A DNA stretch of 64,000 bases from Scatomonas sp963928055 (GCA_963928055.1 CAWVDN010000001.1:434001-498000), one strand, 5' to 3'; shown: positions 17,660 through 26,237, counted from the first letter of the stretch. The notes: generated by a model from the letters alone, not told the origin. Numbers and translations: made by a program.

Positions 17660-17700
17660 ATACAGGAGATCCCCCTGTACCCCCTGGCGGATCTCTGTAT
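17660..17700 (-). other. Hairpin in the 5' leader of the rhaM-like gene
   Basis: ATACAGAGATCC pairs with GGATCTCCTGTAT (12 base pairs, one bulge) about 25-65 bases after the transcription start and 38 bases before the start codon. Unknown role. Confidence 0.5.
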
Positions 17701-17723
17701 TCCGGTGTCTTAAGCACTCCTTT

Positions 17724-17752
17724 ATTATACTGGAAAACGTCCGTAATAGCAA
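17724..17752 (-). promoter_or_regulatory. Promoter of the rhaM-like gene
   Basis: TTGCTA (17747-17752), 17 bases, TATAAT (17724-17729), directly behind the leuD stop. Confidence 0.7.
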
Positions 17753-17754
17753 TA

Positions 17755-18243
17755 CTAATCCTGCTGATTGATATAGTTGATCAGCCCCTCGGCCCGGATG
17801 ATCTTCTGCATAAATTCCGGAAATGCCTGACCTTTGTATTCCGTTCCCTTTGTCCTGTCGTAGATCATTCCTGAATCAAAATCGATTTCCACCTGATCCC
17901 CATCCTCAATGTCCCGGGCCGCTTCCGGACACTCGATAATGGGAAGGCCGATGTTGATGGCGTTCCGGTAAAAGATCCGCGCGAAGGTCTCCGCGATGAC
18001 ACAGCTGACCCCTGCCGCCTTGATGGCGATGGGCGCGTGCTCTCTGGAAGAGCCGCAGCCAAAGTTCTTATTGGCCACGATCATGTCTCCCTTCCTCACC
18101 TTACGCACAAACTCCTTATCAATGTCTTCCATGCAATGGGTGGCCAGTTCCGCCGGATCTGAAGAATTCAGATAACGGGCGGGGATGATCACGTCTGTAT
18201 CCACATTGTCCCCGTATTTAAACACTCTTCCTTTCGCCTGCAT
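17755..18243 (-). CDS. leuD: 3-isopropylmalate dehydratase small subunit
   Basis: Swivelling-domain subunit that with LeuC isomerises 2-isopropylmalate to 3-isopropylmalate in leucine synthesis. The 162-residue protein has KYGDNVDTDVIIPARYL at the start and NFGCGSSREHAPIAIK near residue 60. This is the short clostridial/archaeal-type LeuD, encoded 18 bases after leuC. Full length. Confidence 0.95.
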   Translation of the reverse strand: MQAKGRVFKYGDNVDTDVIIPARYLNSSDPAELATHCMEDIDKEFVRKVRKGDMIVANKNFGCGSSREHAPIAIKAAGVSCVIAETFARIFYRNAINIGLPIIECPEAARDIEDGDQVEIDFDSGMIYDRTKGTEYKGQAFPEFMQKIIRAEGLINYINQQD

Positions 18244-18261
18244 ATGAAACCTCTCCTCTCC

Positions 18262-19530
18262 TTATTCTCCCAGTTCCGCCGGTGCGCTGATCTTGCCGGT
18301 AACCGCGCTGGCTGCCGCCACCGCCGGGCTGGCCAGGTAAACTTCCGAATCCACATGGCCCATGCGTCCCACAAAGTTCCGGTTGGTAGTGGAAATGCAT
18401 CTCTCCCCTGCCGCCAGGATCCCCATGTAGCCTCCCAGACAGGGACCGCAGGTGGGGGTGCTCACCACGGCTCCCGCCTCGATAAAGATCTTCAAAAGCC
18501 CTTCCTCCATGGCCTGCAGATAGATGGCCTGGGTGGCGGGGATCACGATGCAGCGAACCCCTTTCTTTACCTTTCTTCCCTTAAGAATAGCCGCCGCCGT
18601 CCGCAGATCCTCTATACGTCCATTGGTACAGGAGCCGATCACCGCCTGGTCGATCTTTACCTCCTCTGTGATCTCGTCAATGGTCTTTGTATTCTCCGGA
18701 AGATGCGGGAAAGCGATGGTAGGCTTCAGCTGGCTGAGATCAATGGTATATTCCTCTTCATAAACTGCGTCCGGATCCGCCTCATAAATCCGGTAGCTTC
18801 TCGCGGAATGTTCTTTCATATAGGCTTCTGTCTTCTCATCCACCGGGAAAATGCCGTTCTTGCCGCCGGCCTCAATAGCCATATTGGCAATGGTGAACCG
18901 GTCGTCCATGGAAAGGCTGGCAATGCCGTCCCCCGCAAACTCCATGGATTTGTACAGAGCGCCGTCCACGCCGATCCTGCCGATGATATGCAGGATCACA
19001 TCCTTGCCGCTGACCCATTTAGGCAGGCTTCCGGTAAGGTTAAATTTGATCGCCGGGGGCACCTTGAACCAGGCTTTTCCGGTAGCCATGCCCGCCGCCA
19101 TATCCGTACTGCCTACGCCGGTGGAAAATGCTCCCAGGGCTCCGTAGGTACAGGTATGGGAATCCGCCCCGATGACCACATCCCCGGCCACCACCAGACC
19201 TTTTTCCGGCAGCAGGGCGTGCTCGATGCCCATCTCCCCTACATCAAAATAATTGGTGATCTCATGGGCGCAGGCAAATTCCCGCACACACTTGCAGTGT
19301 TCCGCGGATTTGATATCCTTATTGGGGATAAAGTGGTCCATGACCAGAGCAATTTTATCCTTGTCAAAAACGTCTTTCTTCTGAAACTTATCCATTTCAT
19401 GGATGGCCACCGGAGAGGTGATATCGTTACCCAGAACAAGATCCAGCTTCGCCTCGATGAGCTGTCCGGCCTCCACACGGTCCAGACCGGCCGCCGCCGC
19501 CAGGATCTTCTGTGTCATTGTCATACCCAT
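18262..19530 (-). CDS. leuC: 3-isopropylmalate dehydratase large subunit
   Basis: Aconitase-family [4Fe-4S] subunit of isopropylmalate isomerase. The 422-residue protein has DSHTCTYGALGAF near residue 118, cluster cysteines in GSCTNGRIEDLR (near 297) and TPTCGPCLGGYMG (near 358). Length matches the bacterial/archaeal short LeuC class that pairs with the short LeuD. It is divergent from a LysR gene, whose product is the likely regulator. Confidence 0.95.
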   Translation of the reverse strand: MGMTMTQKILAAAAGLDRVEAGQLIEAKLDLVLGNDITSPVAIHEMDKFQKKDVFDKDKIALVMDHFIPNKDIKSAEHCKCVREFACAHEITNYFDVGEMGIEHALLPEKGLVVAGDVVIGADSHTCTYGALGAFSTGVGSTDMAAGMATGKAWFKVPPAIKFNLTGSLPKWVSGKDVILHIIGRIGVDGALYKSMEFAGDGIASLSMDDRFTIANMAIEAGGKNGIFPVDEKTEAYMKEHSARSYRIYEADPDAVYEEEYTIDLSQLKPTIAFPHLPENTKTIDEITEEVKIDQAVIGSCTNGRIEDLRTAAAILKGRKVKKGVRCIVIPATQAIYLQAMEEGLLKIFIEAGAVVSTPTCGPCLGGYMGILAAGERCISTTNRNFVGRMGHVDSEVYLASPAVAAASAVTGKISAPAELGE

Positions 19531-19563
19531 GGTTGTTTCCTCCTCTTTTACTTTCTGTCTGTT

Positions 19564-19593
19564 ATTTTACCACAGGATCTGCTATAATGCTAA
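19564..19593 (-). promoter_or_regulatory. Probable leuCD promoter in the LysR/leuC intergenic region
   Basis: TTAGCA (19588-19593), 18 bases, TAAAAT (19564-19569). A plus-strand TATAAT at 19583-19588 overlaps it and could serve the LysR gene. The shared 102-base region is AT-rich, as expected for a LysR-type control region. Confidence 0.45.
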
Positions 19594-19632
19594 TACATAT
19601 TATGAATACTTAATATAATCAGGAGGAATAGT

Positions 19633-20529
19633 ATGGAACCTTCTCTTTCCCTCTATCACATTTTTTATATCACTGCCCGCTGCGGAAATATCTCCCGGGC
19701 TTCCCGGGAGCTGTTCATCAGCCAGCCGGCGGTCAGCCGATCCATCCGCAGGCTGGAGGAAAATCTTCAGACGGTGCTGTTCCGGCGGAATTCCCGAGGC
19801 GTGACCCTTACGGAGGACGGCCGTCTTTTGTTTGACCGGGTCCGGGAAGCCTTTGAGGCTCTGGAATCCGCGGAACAGACCCTGGCCAGGCGCCATTCCC
19901 TGGGCGTCTCCCATCTGCGTCTGGGTGCCAGTTCCACCCTCTGCAAATACGCTCTGCTTCCTTTTCTCCAGAAATTCATCCGCAGATATCCCCATGTGAA
20001 AGTCACCATTTCCTGCCAGTCCACCTATCAGACCCTGGAGCTGCTGCGGGAACAGAAGCTGGACATCGGCCTGGTGGGCCGTCCCACCTCGCTGAAGGTC
20101 TGTGATTTTTTTCCGGTCCGGACCATCCAGGACACCTTCGTGGCCACGGAAGCCTATCTCTCCAACCTTTCCCTCCGGGAACAGGATGCGGATCTTCTCC
20201 GCTCCGGCACCTTTATGCTGCTGGACGAGGAGAACATCACGCGGCAGTACGTGGACCGGTATCTGTCAGAACACCAGCTGGTGCTGCCCAATCTTCTGGA
20301 GGTGTCCTCCATGGATCTGCTGATCGAATTCGCCCGCATCGGCATGGGAATCGCCTGCGTCATCCGGGAATTTGTCCGGAAAGAACTGGATGACGGCCTT
20401 TTAACAGAGGTGCCTCTCGGCTTCCGCTTTCATCCCAGGGAGATCGGCTTTGCCTGCCGCCGGGGCCTTCGGGAGTATTCCCCTATCCGGGAATTTCTGG
20501 AATTATCTCTGTCTTCTTCCCGGAACTGA
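19633..20529 (+). CDS. LysR-family transcriptional regulator
   Basis: DNA-binding regulator, likely acting on the divergent leuCD genes. The 298-residue protein has the winged helix at residues 1-60 (ISRASRELFISQPAVSRSIRRLEENLQTVLFRR) and a LysR substrate domain from about 90. AGGAGG lies 7 bases before the ATG. The effector is unknown; by context it may sense an intermediate of branched-chain amino acid synthesis, which is inference. Confidence 0.9.
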   Translation: MEPSLSLYHIFYITARCGNISRASRELFISQPAVSRSIRRLEENLQTVLFRRNSRGVTLTEDGRLLFDRVREAFEALESAEQTLARRHSLGVSHLRLGASSTLCKYALLPFLQKFIRRYPHVKVTISCQSTYQTLELLREQKLDIGLVGRPTSLKVCDFFPVRTIQDTFVATEAYLSNLSLREQDADLLRSGTFMLLDEENITRQYVDRYLSEHQLVLPNLLEVSSMDLLIEFARIGMGIACVIREFVRKELDDGLLTEVPLGFRFHPREIGFACRRGLREYSPIREFLELSLSSSRN

Positions 20530-20563
20530 AAAAAGAGCGCTGCCGTCAGGCAGCGCCCTTTTT
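20529..20563. terminator. Bidirectional terminator between the LysR gene and ilvC
   Basis: A run of A, GCGCTGCC, three-base loop region, GGCAGCGC, then a run of T. It serves the two convergent genes. Confidence 0.85.
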
Positions 20564-20577
20564 CAATTTCGGAAAGA

Positions 20578-21597
20578 TCAGTTGTTGATCAGCTTGTCCT
20601 CGTCGCTCCAGCTGTACAGTTTTCTGACTTCCTCGCCCACGATCTCTGAGGGATGCTCCTGGGCTTTTCTGCGCAGAGCCCGGAAGTGAGCCTGTCCGCC
20701 TGCCTGGGACATCTCCAGCAGGAAGTCTTTGGCGAAGGTTCCGTCCTGGATATCGGAAAGGATCTTCTTCATGGCTTTCTTGGTCTCCTCCGTAACGATC
20801 TTGGGTCCGGTGATGTAGTCGCCGTACTCAGCGGTGTTGGAGATGGAATATCTCATACCCTTGAATCCGGACTGATAGATCAGGTCCACGATGAGCTTCA
20901 TCTCATGGATGCACTCGAAATACGCGTTTCTGGGATCGTATCCGGCCTCCACCAGAGTCTCAAATCCGGCCTGCATCAGAGCGCAGACACCGCCGCAGAG
21001 AACCGCCTGCTCGCCGAACAGGTCTGTCTCGGTCTCCACCCGGAAGGTAGTCTCCAGAACGCCGGCTCTGGCGCCGCCGATGCCCAGGGCATAAGCCAGG
21101 GCCAGGTCTTTGGCCTTTCCGGTGTAATCCTGCTCCACAGCTACCAGGCAGGGAACGCCCTTGCCTGCCTCATACTCGCTTCTAACCGTATGGCCGGGGC
21201 CCTTGGGAGCGATCATGGTCACATCCACATAGGAGGGAGGAACGATCTGTCCGAAATGAATGGCAAAGCCGTGGGCGAACATCAGCATGTTGCCCTCCTC
21301 CAGGTTGGGCTCGATGTCCTTTTTGTACATCGCGGCCTGTTTCTCATCGTTGATGAGGATCATAATGATATCGGCCTGCTTTGCAGCTTCCGCCGCGGTA
21401 TAAACCTTCAGTCCCTGCGCTTCTGCCTTGGCCCAGGATTTGCTTCCCTCGTAAAGGCCGATGATAACATCACAGCCGGAATCCTTCAGGTTCAGCGCGT
21501 GGGCGTGTCCCTGGCTTCCATAGCCGATGATCGCGATCTTCTTTCCTTCCAGTAAAGAAAGGTTGCAGTCTTCCTGATAAAAAATCTTTGCTGCCAT
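20578..21597 (-). CDS. ilvC: Ketol-acid reductoisomerase (NADP+)
   Basis: Converts acetolactate to dihydroxyisovalerate in valine/leucine/isoleucine synthesis. The 339-residue class I protein starts with the NADPH site IAIIGYGSQGHAHALNLKDSG near residue 20, has MIAPKGPGHTVRSEYEAGKG near 128 and the metal ligands in CIHEMKLIVDLIY near 225. It is 67 bases downstream of ilvN and ends at a bidirectional terminator. Confidence 0.97.
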   Translation of the reverse strand: MAAKIFYQEDCNLSLLEGKKIAIIGYGSQGHAHALNLKDSGCDVIIGLYEGSKSWAKAEAQGLKVYTAAEAAKQADIIMILINDEKQAAMYKKDIEPNLEEGNMLMFAHGFAIHFGQIVPPSYVDVTMIAPKGPGHTVRSEYEAGKGVPCLVAVEQDYTGKAKDLALAYALGIGGARAGVLETTFRVETETDLFGEQAVLCGGVCALMQAGFETLVEAGYDPRNAYFECIHEMKLIVDLIYQSGFKGMRYSISNTAEYGDYITGPKIVTEETKKAMKKILSDIQDGTFAKDFLLEMSQAGGQAHFRALRRKAQEHPSEIVGEEVRKLYSWSDEDKLINN

Positions 21598-21664
21598 TTT
21601 GAATTTCCTCCAATTCCGTCTTGAAATCTATTGTTAAAAGGCTCTGCCTTTTAGCAAACGCATA

Positions 21665-22168
21665 TTACAGATACCGCACGTCCTCCATGCCTCTGGACAG
21701 GCCTGTGATGCCGGTCCTGGCCAGTTCCAGGATCTCGTGGCCCTCCAGGAGTTTCAGGAAGGCGTCCAGCTTGCTCTGGGCTCCGGTGAGCTCGATGATC
21801 AGGGACTCCGGTCCCACGTCCACGATCTTGGCCCGGAAAATACTGGCCACAGACATAATGCTCTGGCGCTCCGCCGCGTTGGCTTTTACCTTCACCATGA
21901 TCAGTTCCCGGTTGACGCTTTCCCTGGGCTGCAGCACCTTGATATCGATGACATCCACCAGCTTGGCCAGCTGTTTGGTGATCTGCTCCAGCACCTGATC
22001 GTCCCCGGTGGCGACCACGGTCATCCGGGAATACCTGGGGTCGGCGGTGACGCCTACGGTCAGGCTGTCGATATTGTAGCCCCGGCGGCTGAACAGACCG
22101 GATACCCGGCTCAGAACGCCGGAGGTGTTATCTACCAGAAGTGATAAAATTCTCTTTTTCATACGCAT
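21665..22168 (-). CDS. ilvN: Acetolactate synthase small (regulatory) subunit
   Basis: ACT-domain subunit that gives the acetolactate synthase its valine sensitivity. The 167-residue protein has RILSLLVDNTSGVLSRVSGLFSRRGYNIDSLTVG at the start, the standard ACT domain, and the C-terminal ALS_ss domain. ATG at 22168 or 22162; AGGA lies before either. The catalytic subunit ilvB is not in this window, so the pair is split or ilvB is elsewhere. Confidence 0.93.
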   Translation of the reverse strand: MRMKKRILSLLVDNTSGVLSRVSGLFSRRGYNIDSLTVGVTADPRYSRMTVVATGDDQVLEQITKQLAKLVDVIDIKVLQPRESVNRELIMVKVKANAAERQSIMSVASIFRAKIVDVGPESLIIELTGAQSKLDAFLKLLEGHEILELARTGITGLSRGMEDVRYL

Positions 22169-22245
22169 CCCAACTTTCCTGATACCTTTGTATCAAATGA
22201 TTTCAGCAATTTTCGGCCCTTTTCCTGGAGGCCGACTCTTTTTTC

Positions 22246-22274
22246 ATTCTACGCTTCCGCTATTTGTTTGTCAA
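22246..22274 (-). promoter_or_regulatory. Promoter of ilvN-ilvC
   Basis: TTGACA (22269-22274), 17 bases, TAGAAT (22246-22251). The leader to ilvN is about 70 bases, with a small GGCC-based hairpin but no T-box features. Confidence 0.75.
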
Positions 22275-22277
22275 TCG

Positions 22278-22310
22278 GAAAACCGGCCTGCCAACAGGCG
22301 GCAGGCCGGT
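22278..22310 (-). terminator. Probable terminator of the hydrogenase transcript
   Basis: ACCGGCCTGCC and GGCAGGCCGGT arms followed by TTTT on the minus strand, 138 bases after the hydrogenase stop and just before the ilvN promoter. Confidence 0.6.
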
Positions 22311-22332
22311 CAAAACCTTCTTTTGTGTCCGT

Positions 22333-22387
22333 CTGATTTAAACTGCATTATACCGCAATTTTTCCGGTATGTGAAGGGTTAAATCAG
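22333..22387. repeat. Two-part inverted repeat downstream of the hydrogenase
   Basis: Outer arms CTGATTTAA / TTAAATCAG with inner arms TACCG / CGGTA. AT-rich stem with no T tail; lies between the hydrogenase stop and the terminator. Confidence 0.45.
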
Positions 22388-22447
22388 AAATTTTTTCGGA
22401 ATATTTTCATCTTTTTTATTATTTTTGTACAATCCTGTCGGTTTCTC

Positions 22448-24181
22448 TCACATTTCTCCCGGCATTTTCCAGGCGTGATGATCCGTGTGCAGCAGATGAT
22501 GGGCCCGCTCGCTTAAGGGTTCGCCCAGGAAATCCTCATAGCACTGTTTGACAGAAGGATTCTCGTGAGAGAAGCGAAGGTCGCTGCGGCGGTCCAGATG
22601 ATAGAGGATGTTTCCTCTGTCTGCCGCCATTTCATAGCCGTCATGGATGGGCTGTCCGCCTCCGCCGGCGCATCCGCCGGGACAGGCCATAACTTCTACG
22701 AAATCGTAAGATACCTTTCCTCTCTGCAGCTTTTTCAGAAGCTTTCTGGCATTGCCCAGGCCGTTGACCACAGCCACCTTCAGGGTCTGCCCTGCCAGCT
22801 CAAACTCCGCTTCCTTCCATCCCTGCATGCCCCGCACCTGGCGGAAGGCATCCGGATCCGGATTCTGTCCGGTCACCATATAGGCCGCGGTGCGGAGAGC
22901 CGCCTCCATAACACCGCCGGTAGCTCCGAAGATCACGCCGGCGCCGCTTCCCAGTCCCAGAGGCATATCCAGTTCTTCCTCCTGCAGACCCATGGGAACG
23001 ATATGCGCCGCCCGGATCATCCGGTCCACCTCCCGGGTGGTCAGCACCACATCCACATCCTGACCGGCTCCCGCATCGTTCATGACCGGAAGCGCGCTTT
23101 CCTGCTTTTTAGAAATACAGGGCATGATGGAGACGCTGAAGATCTTATCCGGATCCACGTTGAGGATCTTGGCGTAATAGCTCTTGGCTATGGCTCCGAA
23201 CATCTGCTGGGGAGATTTCGCCGTGGAAAGCTGATCCGTAAATTCCGGGAAGAATCCCTTTACAAAGCGCACCCATCCGGGGCAGCAGGATGTAAACATG
23301 GGGAATTTCTCGTTGTCTTTATTTTTCAGTTTCTCCAGGAATTCGCTGGCCTCCTCCATAATGGTAAGGTCCGCGCTGAAATCCGTATCGAAAATATAGT
23401 TGAATCCCACCTGGCGCAGGGCCGCTGCCAGCCGTTTTACCGTGGCGAATTCCGGCTTCAGTCCCAGATCTTCTCCCCAGGCCGCCCGCACAGAGGGAGC
23501 GATCTGCACGATGGTGATCTTTTCCGGATCATCCAGGGCATCCCAGACTTTTCCGGTGTCGTCTCTTTCCGTCAGCGCTCCTACCGGGCAGTGGGTCACG
23601 CACTGTCCGCAGAGGGTGCAGTTGGTGTCCTCCAGGCGCAGAGCGTCTTTTACATCCACCGTCACCCTGGAACCGGTGTTCACCACATCCCAGATGCTGC
23701 AGGTCTGAACCTTATCGCAGACCTGAATACAGCGCATACATTTGATGCACTTGGTATAATCCCGGATCAGAGGGAATTTCTTGCTTCCCTTCTGGAAGGG
23801 GATCTGTTTTTCAAAGGGCACCGTGTGGATATTCATATCGCTGGCCAGGGTCTGCAGAGAACAATTTCCGTTCCGCACGCAGAGGGCGCAGTTGATCTCA
23901 TGCTGAGACAGCAGCAGCTGCACGTTGTTGCGGCGCACATTCCAGACTTTTCTGCTGTTGGTGTGGACCACCATTCCCTCTTTTACGGGACAGTTGCAGG
24001 CTGTAAACAATTTTTCAAAGCCCTCGATCTCCACCACGCACACACGGCAGGCGCCGATCTCATTTAAATTTTTCAGGAAACAGAGGGTAGGGATCTTGAT
24101 CCCCACGCTGGCTGCCGCTTCCAGAATCGTCGTATTTTCAGGAACATTTACTTCTCTTCCATCGATTGTCAGTTTTACCAT
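22448..24181 (-). CDS. [FeFe]-hydrogenase catalytic subunit, HndD/HydA type (group A, GltD-linked)
   Basis: Cytoplasmic hydrogenase of 577 residues. An N-terminal 2Fe-2S domain (C34, C45, C48, C62), a His/Cys 4Fe-4S segment (near 94-107), two ferredoxin clusters (CIKCMRC near 145, CTLCGQC near 188), then the H-cluster domain with FTSCCPGWVRF (297-303), MPCISKKQE (353-361) and EVMACPGGCAGGGGQ (496-510). A small-subunit domain ends the protein. The gene overlaps the NuoF/GltD-like gene by 7 bases, so the two form one unit. That partnership matches what HydDB calls group A2, glutamate-synthase-linked; its electron partners are not settled. Confidence 0.93.
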   Translation of the reverse strand: MVKLTIDGREVNVPENTTILEAAASVGIKIPTLCFLKNLNEIGACRVCVVEIEGFEKLFTACNCPVKEGMVVHTNSRKVWNVRRNNVQLLLSQHEINCALCVRNGNCSLQTLASDMNIHTVPFEKQIPFQKGSKKFPLIRDYTKCIKCMRCIQVCDKVQTCSIWDVVNTGSRVTVDVKDALRLEDTNCTLCGQCVTHCPVGALTERDDTGKVWDALDDPEKITIVQIAPSVRAAWGEDLGLKPEFATVKRLAAALRQVGFNYIFDTDFSADLTIMEEASEFLEKLKNKDNEKFPMFTSCCPGWVRFVKGFFPEFTDQLSTAKSPQQMFGAIAKSYYAKILNVDPDKIFSVSIMPCISKKQESALPVMNDAGAGQDVDVVLTTREVDRMIRAAHIVPMGLQEEELDMPLGLGSGAGVIFGATGGVMEAALRTAAYMVTGQNPDPDAFRQVRGMQGWKEAEFELAGQTLKVAVVNGLGNARKLLKKLQRGKVSYDFVEVMACPGGCAGGGGQPIHDGYEMAADRGNILYHLDRRSDLRFSHENPSVKQCYEDFLGEPLSERAHHLLHTDHHAWKMPGEM

Positions 24182-26007
24182 TCCCGTACCCTGCCTCCTT
24201 TAAACACTCCATAGCCAAAGTGGTCACAGCGCAGGCAGCGCCCGGATTCCTGATGCGCTTCCTCCTCCGTCATTCCACATTCCATCAGTTTAAAGTCTTT
24301 GATCCTTAAAGCAGCCTCCCGCTCTTTCAGATTGATGCGGCCGCAACTGTGCCGGTCTGCCAGACGTACCGGCGGGATCTCCACATCGTTGCGCACCTTG
24401 TGCTGATAGCCGAGATATTCGTCGATATTGGCGGCAGCCACCTTGCCGGCGGCAATCGCGCGGATAACTGTGGCCGGTCCGGTCACGCAGTCTCCTCCGG
24501 CGAAAACGCCCTCTGTATTCTTTACGCCGCTCCAGTCCAGAGCATCGATGGCTCCCCGGCGGATGGGGATCCCGTATTCGCCGAATTTCAGGGAATCGAT
24601 GCCCTGACCCACGGCCACCAGAACGATCTCACAGGGAACTCTGACCTCCGGCTGGCTGGAATTCATAGGTTTGGGTCTTCCGTCCTGAATGGGACCCACG
24701 ATCTGAGGCTGTACCCAGAGAGCGGCTACTTTTCCTTCCGCGTCCTTCTCGATCCGCAGAGGCGCGTGAAGATCCAGCACCTCGCATCCCTCCGCGATAG
24801 CGCCTTCCACTTCCTCCGGAAGAGCGGTCATATCCACTTTTCTCCGGCGGTAGGCGATGGTCACAGACTCCGCCCCCAGACGGACGGCCGAGCGGGCCAC
24901 ATCCATAGCCACGTTTCCGCCGCCGACGACCACCACCCGTTTTCCGCTGAAATCCGGCATGTCATAGTCGCCGATGCTCCGGAGCATCTCCACCGCGGAA
25001 AGAACGCCTTCCGCGTCTTCGCCCTCGATGCCGATCTTACGGTCTACATGAGCGCCGATGGCTACATACATAGCGTCGCAGTTCTCTCTCAGTTCTTTGA
25101 TGGAGAGATCATCTCCCACGCGCACATTGGTCACGGTCTTGATCCCCACGGAAAGCAGGGTCTCGATCTCTCTGTCCAGGATCTCTCTGGGCAGACGGTA
25201 GCTGGGGATCCCGTACCGGAGCATTCCGCCCAGCTGTTTTCTCTGTTCGTAGATGGTCACCTCATGTCCCATGAGGGCCAGATAGTAAGCCGCGCTCAAT
25301 CCTCCCGGGCCGCCGCCGATGATGGCGACTTTCTTGCCGGTAGGTTTCAGGCACTGCGGTACCGAAACATCCCCGGCATGCTCCACCGCGAACCGTTTCA
25401 GACCGCGGATATTAATGGGATCATCCACCATGGTCCTGCGGCAGCGGACCTCGCAGGGATGCTCGCAGATCAGGCCGCAGGTGGCCGGCAGCGGATTATC
25501 CTTGCGGATCAGCCGCACCGCGTCGTAATATCTTCCCTCGTGGATCAGAGCGATATAGCCGGGAATATCCACGCCCGCGGGACACTCTGCCACGCAGGGA
25601 ACCGGCTGGCTCATGGTACCGGAACATCTGCCGTGCTTAATATGCTCCTCAAAATCACTCCGGAATCCCCGGACCCCCTTCAGCACCATTCTGGCCGCTT
25701 CATAGCCGATGGCGCAGTCTGCGGAATAAAAAATGCTTTCCGCTGTTTTTTCGATCACATCAATGGTCTTCAGCTGCGCTTTTCCGTCCAGCACCGACTC
25801 CATCAGAGATACCAGCTGACCCAGGCCGATCCGGCAGGGAACGCACTTTCCGCAGGACTGCGCGTGGCACATCCTCAAAAAAGAGGTAGCCAGGTCCACC
25901 GGGCATAAGCCGGGCGGACTGGCGACTACCCTGCGTTCCAGGTCCTTGTAAAGCTTCTCCACTGTCATCTGCGCTTCGTTTTGTGTGACAATACTAAGTC
26001 TGCTCAT
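24175..26007 (-). CDS. NuoF-type Fe-S / GltD-type NAD(P)H oxidoreductase partner of the hydrogenase
   Basis: FAD- and Fe-S-containing protein likely passing electrons between NAD(P)H and the hydrogenase. The start at 26007 (MSRLSIVTQ) is chosen for GGAGG 5 bases upstream. In the 610-residue protein, the NuoF C-terminal cluster motif SCGKCVPCRIG lies at 51-61, a dihydropyrimidine-dehydrogenase-like Fe-S domain with CVAECPAG, CGLICEHPCEVRCRR at about 138-190, FAD motif IIGGGPGG near 231, NAD(P) motif VVGGGNVAMD near 362 and GGDCVTGP near 520. NuoF's own FMN/NADH domain and a NuoE are missing. Upstream in-frame codons encode a Cys-rich stretch; see findings. Confidence 0.88.
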   Translation of the reverse strand: MSRLSIVTQNEAQMTVEKLYKDLERRVVASPPGLCPVDLATSFLRMCHAQSCGKCVPCRIGLGQLVSLMESVLDGKAQLKTIDVIEKTAESIFYSADCAIGYEAARMVLKGVRGFRSDFEEHIKHGRCSGTMSQPVPCVAECPAGVDIPGYIALIHEGRYYDAVRLIRKDNPLPATCGLICEHPCEVRCRRTMVDDPINIRGLKRFAVEHAGDVSVPQCLKPTGKKVAIIGGGPGGLSAAYYLALMGHEVTIYEQRKQLGGMLRYGIPSYRLPREILDREIETLLSVGIKTVTNVRVGDDLSIKELRENCDAMYVAIGAHVDRKIGIEGEDAEGVLSAVEMLRSIGDYDMPDFSGKRVVVVGGGNVAMDVARSAVRLGAESVTIAYRRRKVDMTALPEEVEGAIAEGCEVLDLHAPLRIEKDAEGKVAALWVQPQIVGPIQDGRPKPMNSSQPEVRVPCEIVLVAVGQGIDSLKFGEYGIPIRRGAIDALDWSGVKNTEGVFAGGDCVTGPATVIRAIAAGKVAAANIDEYLGYQHKVRNDVEIPPVRLADRHSCGRINLKEREAALRIKDFKLMECGMTEEEAHQESGRCLRCDHFGYGVFKGGRVREW

Positions 26008-26093
26008 CCTACCCTCCGCATAGTTTTGATTACACTCCAGTTTCTTTGCGTGACACCCATCACACACGCAACCCTTACTCATACATTGATTAT

Positions 26094-26122
26094 AATTTAA
26101 CACACTCTGCTTTTTTAGTCAA
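26094..26122 (-). promoter_or_regulatory. Promoter of the GltD-like/hydrogenase pair
   Basis: TTGACT (26117-26122), 17 bases, TAAATT (26094-26099), with an overlapping TATAAT at 26091-26096. Confidence 0.55.
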
Positions 26123-26171
26123 TCCGTCAATTATTTTGTTTACTTTCTCTTTTCCATATAACATTTTACAC

Positions 26172-26226
26172 AAAAAACAGAGGACGCTGCCCGATCCTTT
26201 TATGACCAGGCAGCGCCCTCGTTTTT
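26172..26226 (-). terminator. Terminator of the group B hydrogenase gene
   Basis: GAGGGCGCTGCC and GGCAGCGTCCTC arms with a six-T tail on the minus strand, 12 bases after the stop. Confidence 0.85.
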
Positions 26227-26237
26227 ACCGGTTTCTG

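Noticed and set aside
21598..22240. T-box or leader peptide for branched-chain or threonine genes
   Set aside because: Leaders of ilvN and thrC are too short and lack the T-box AGGGTGGnACCGCG-like core or codon runs.
26082..26103. Start of the GltD-like protein at 26103
   Set aside because: That start lies inside the promoter -10 region; the start at 26007 has a strong ribosome site.
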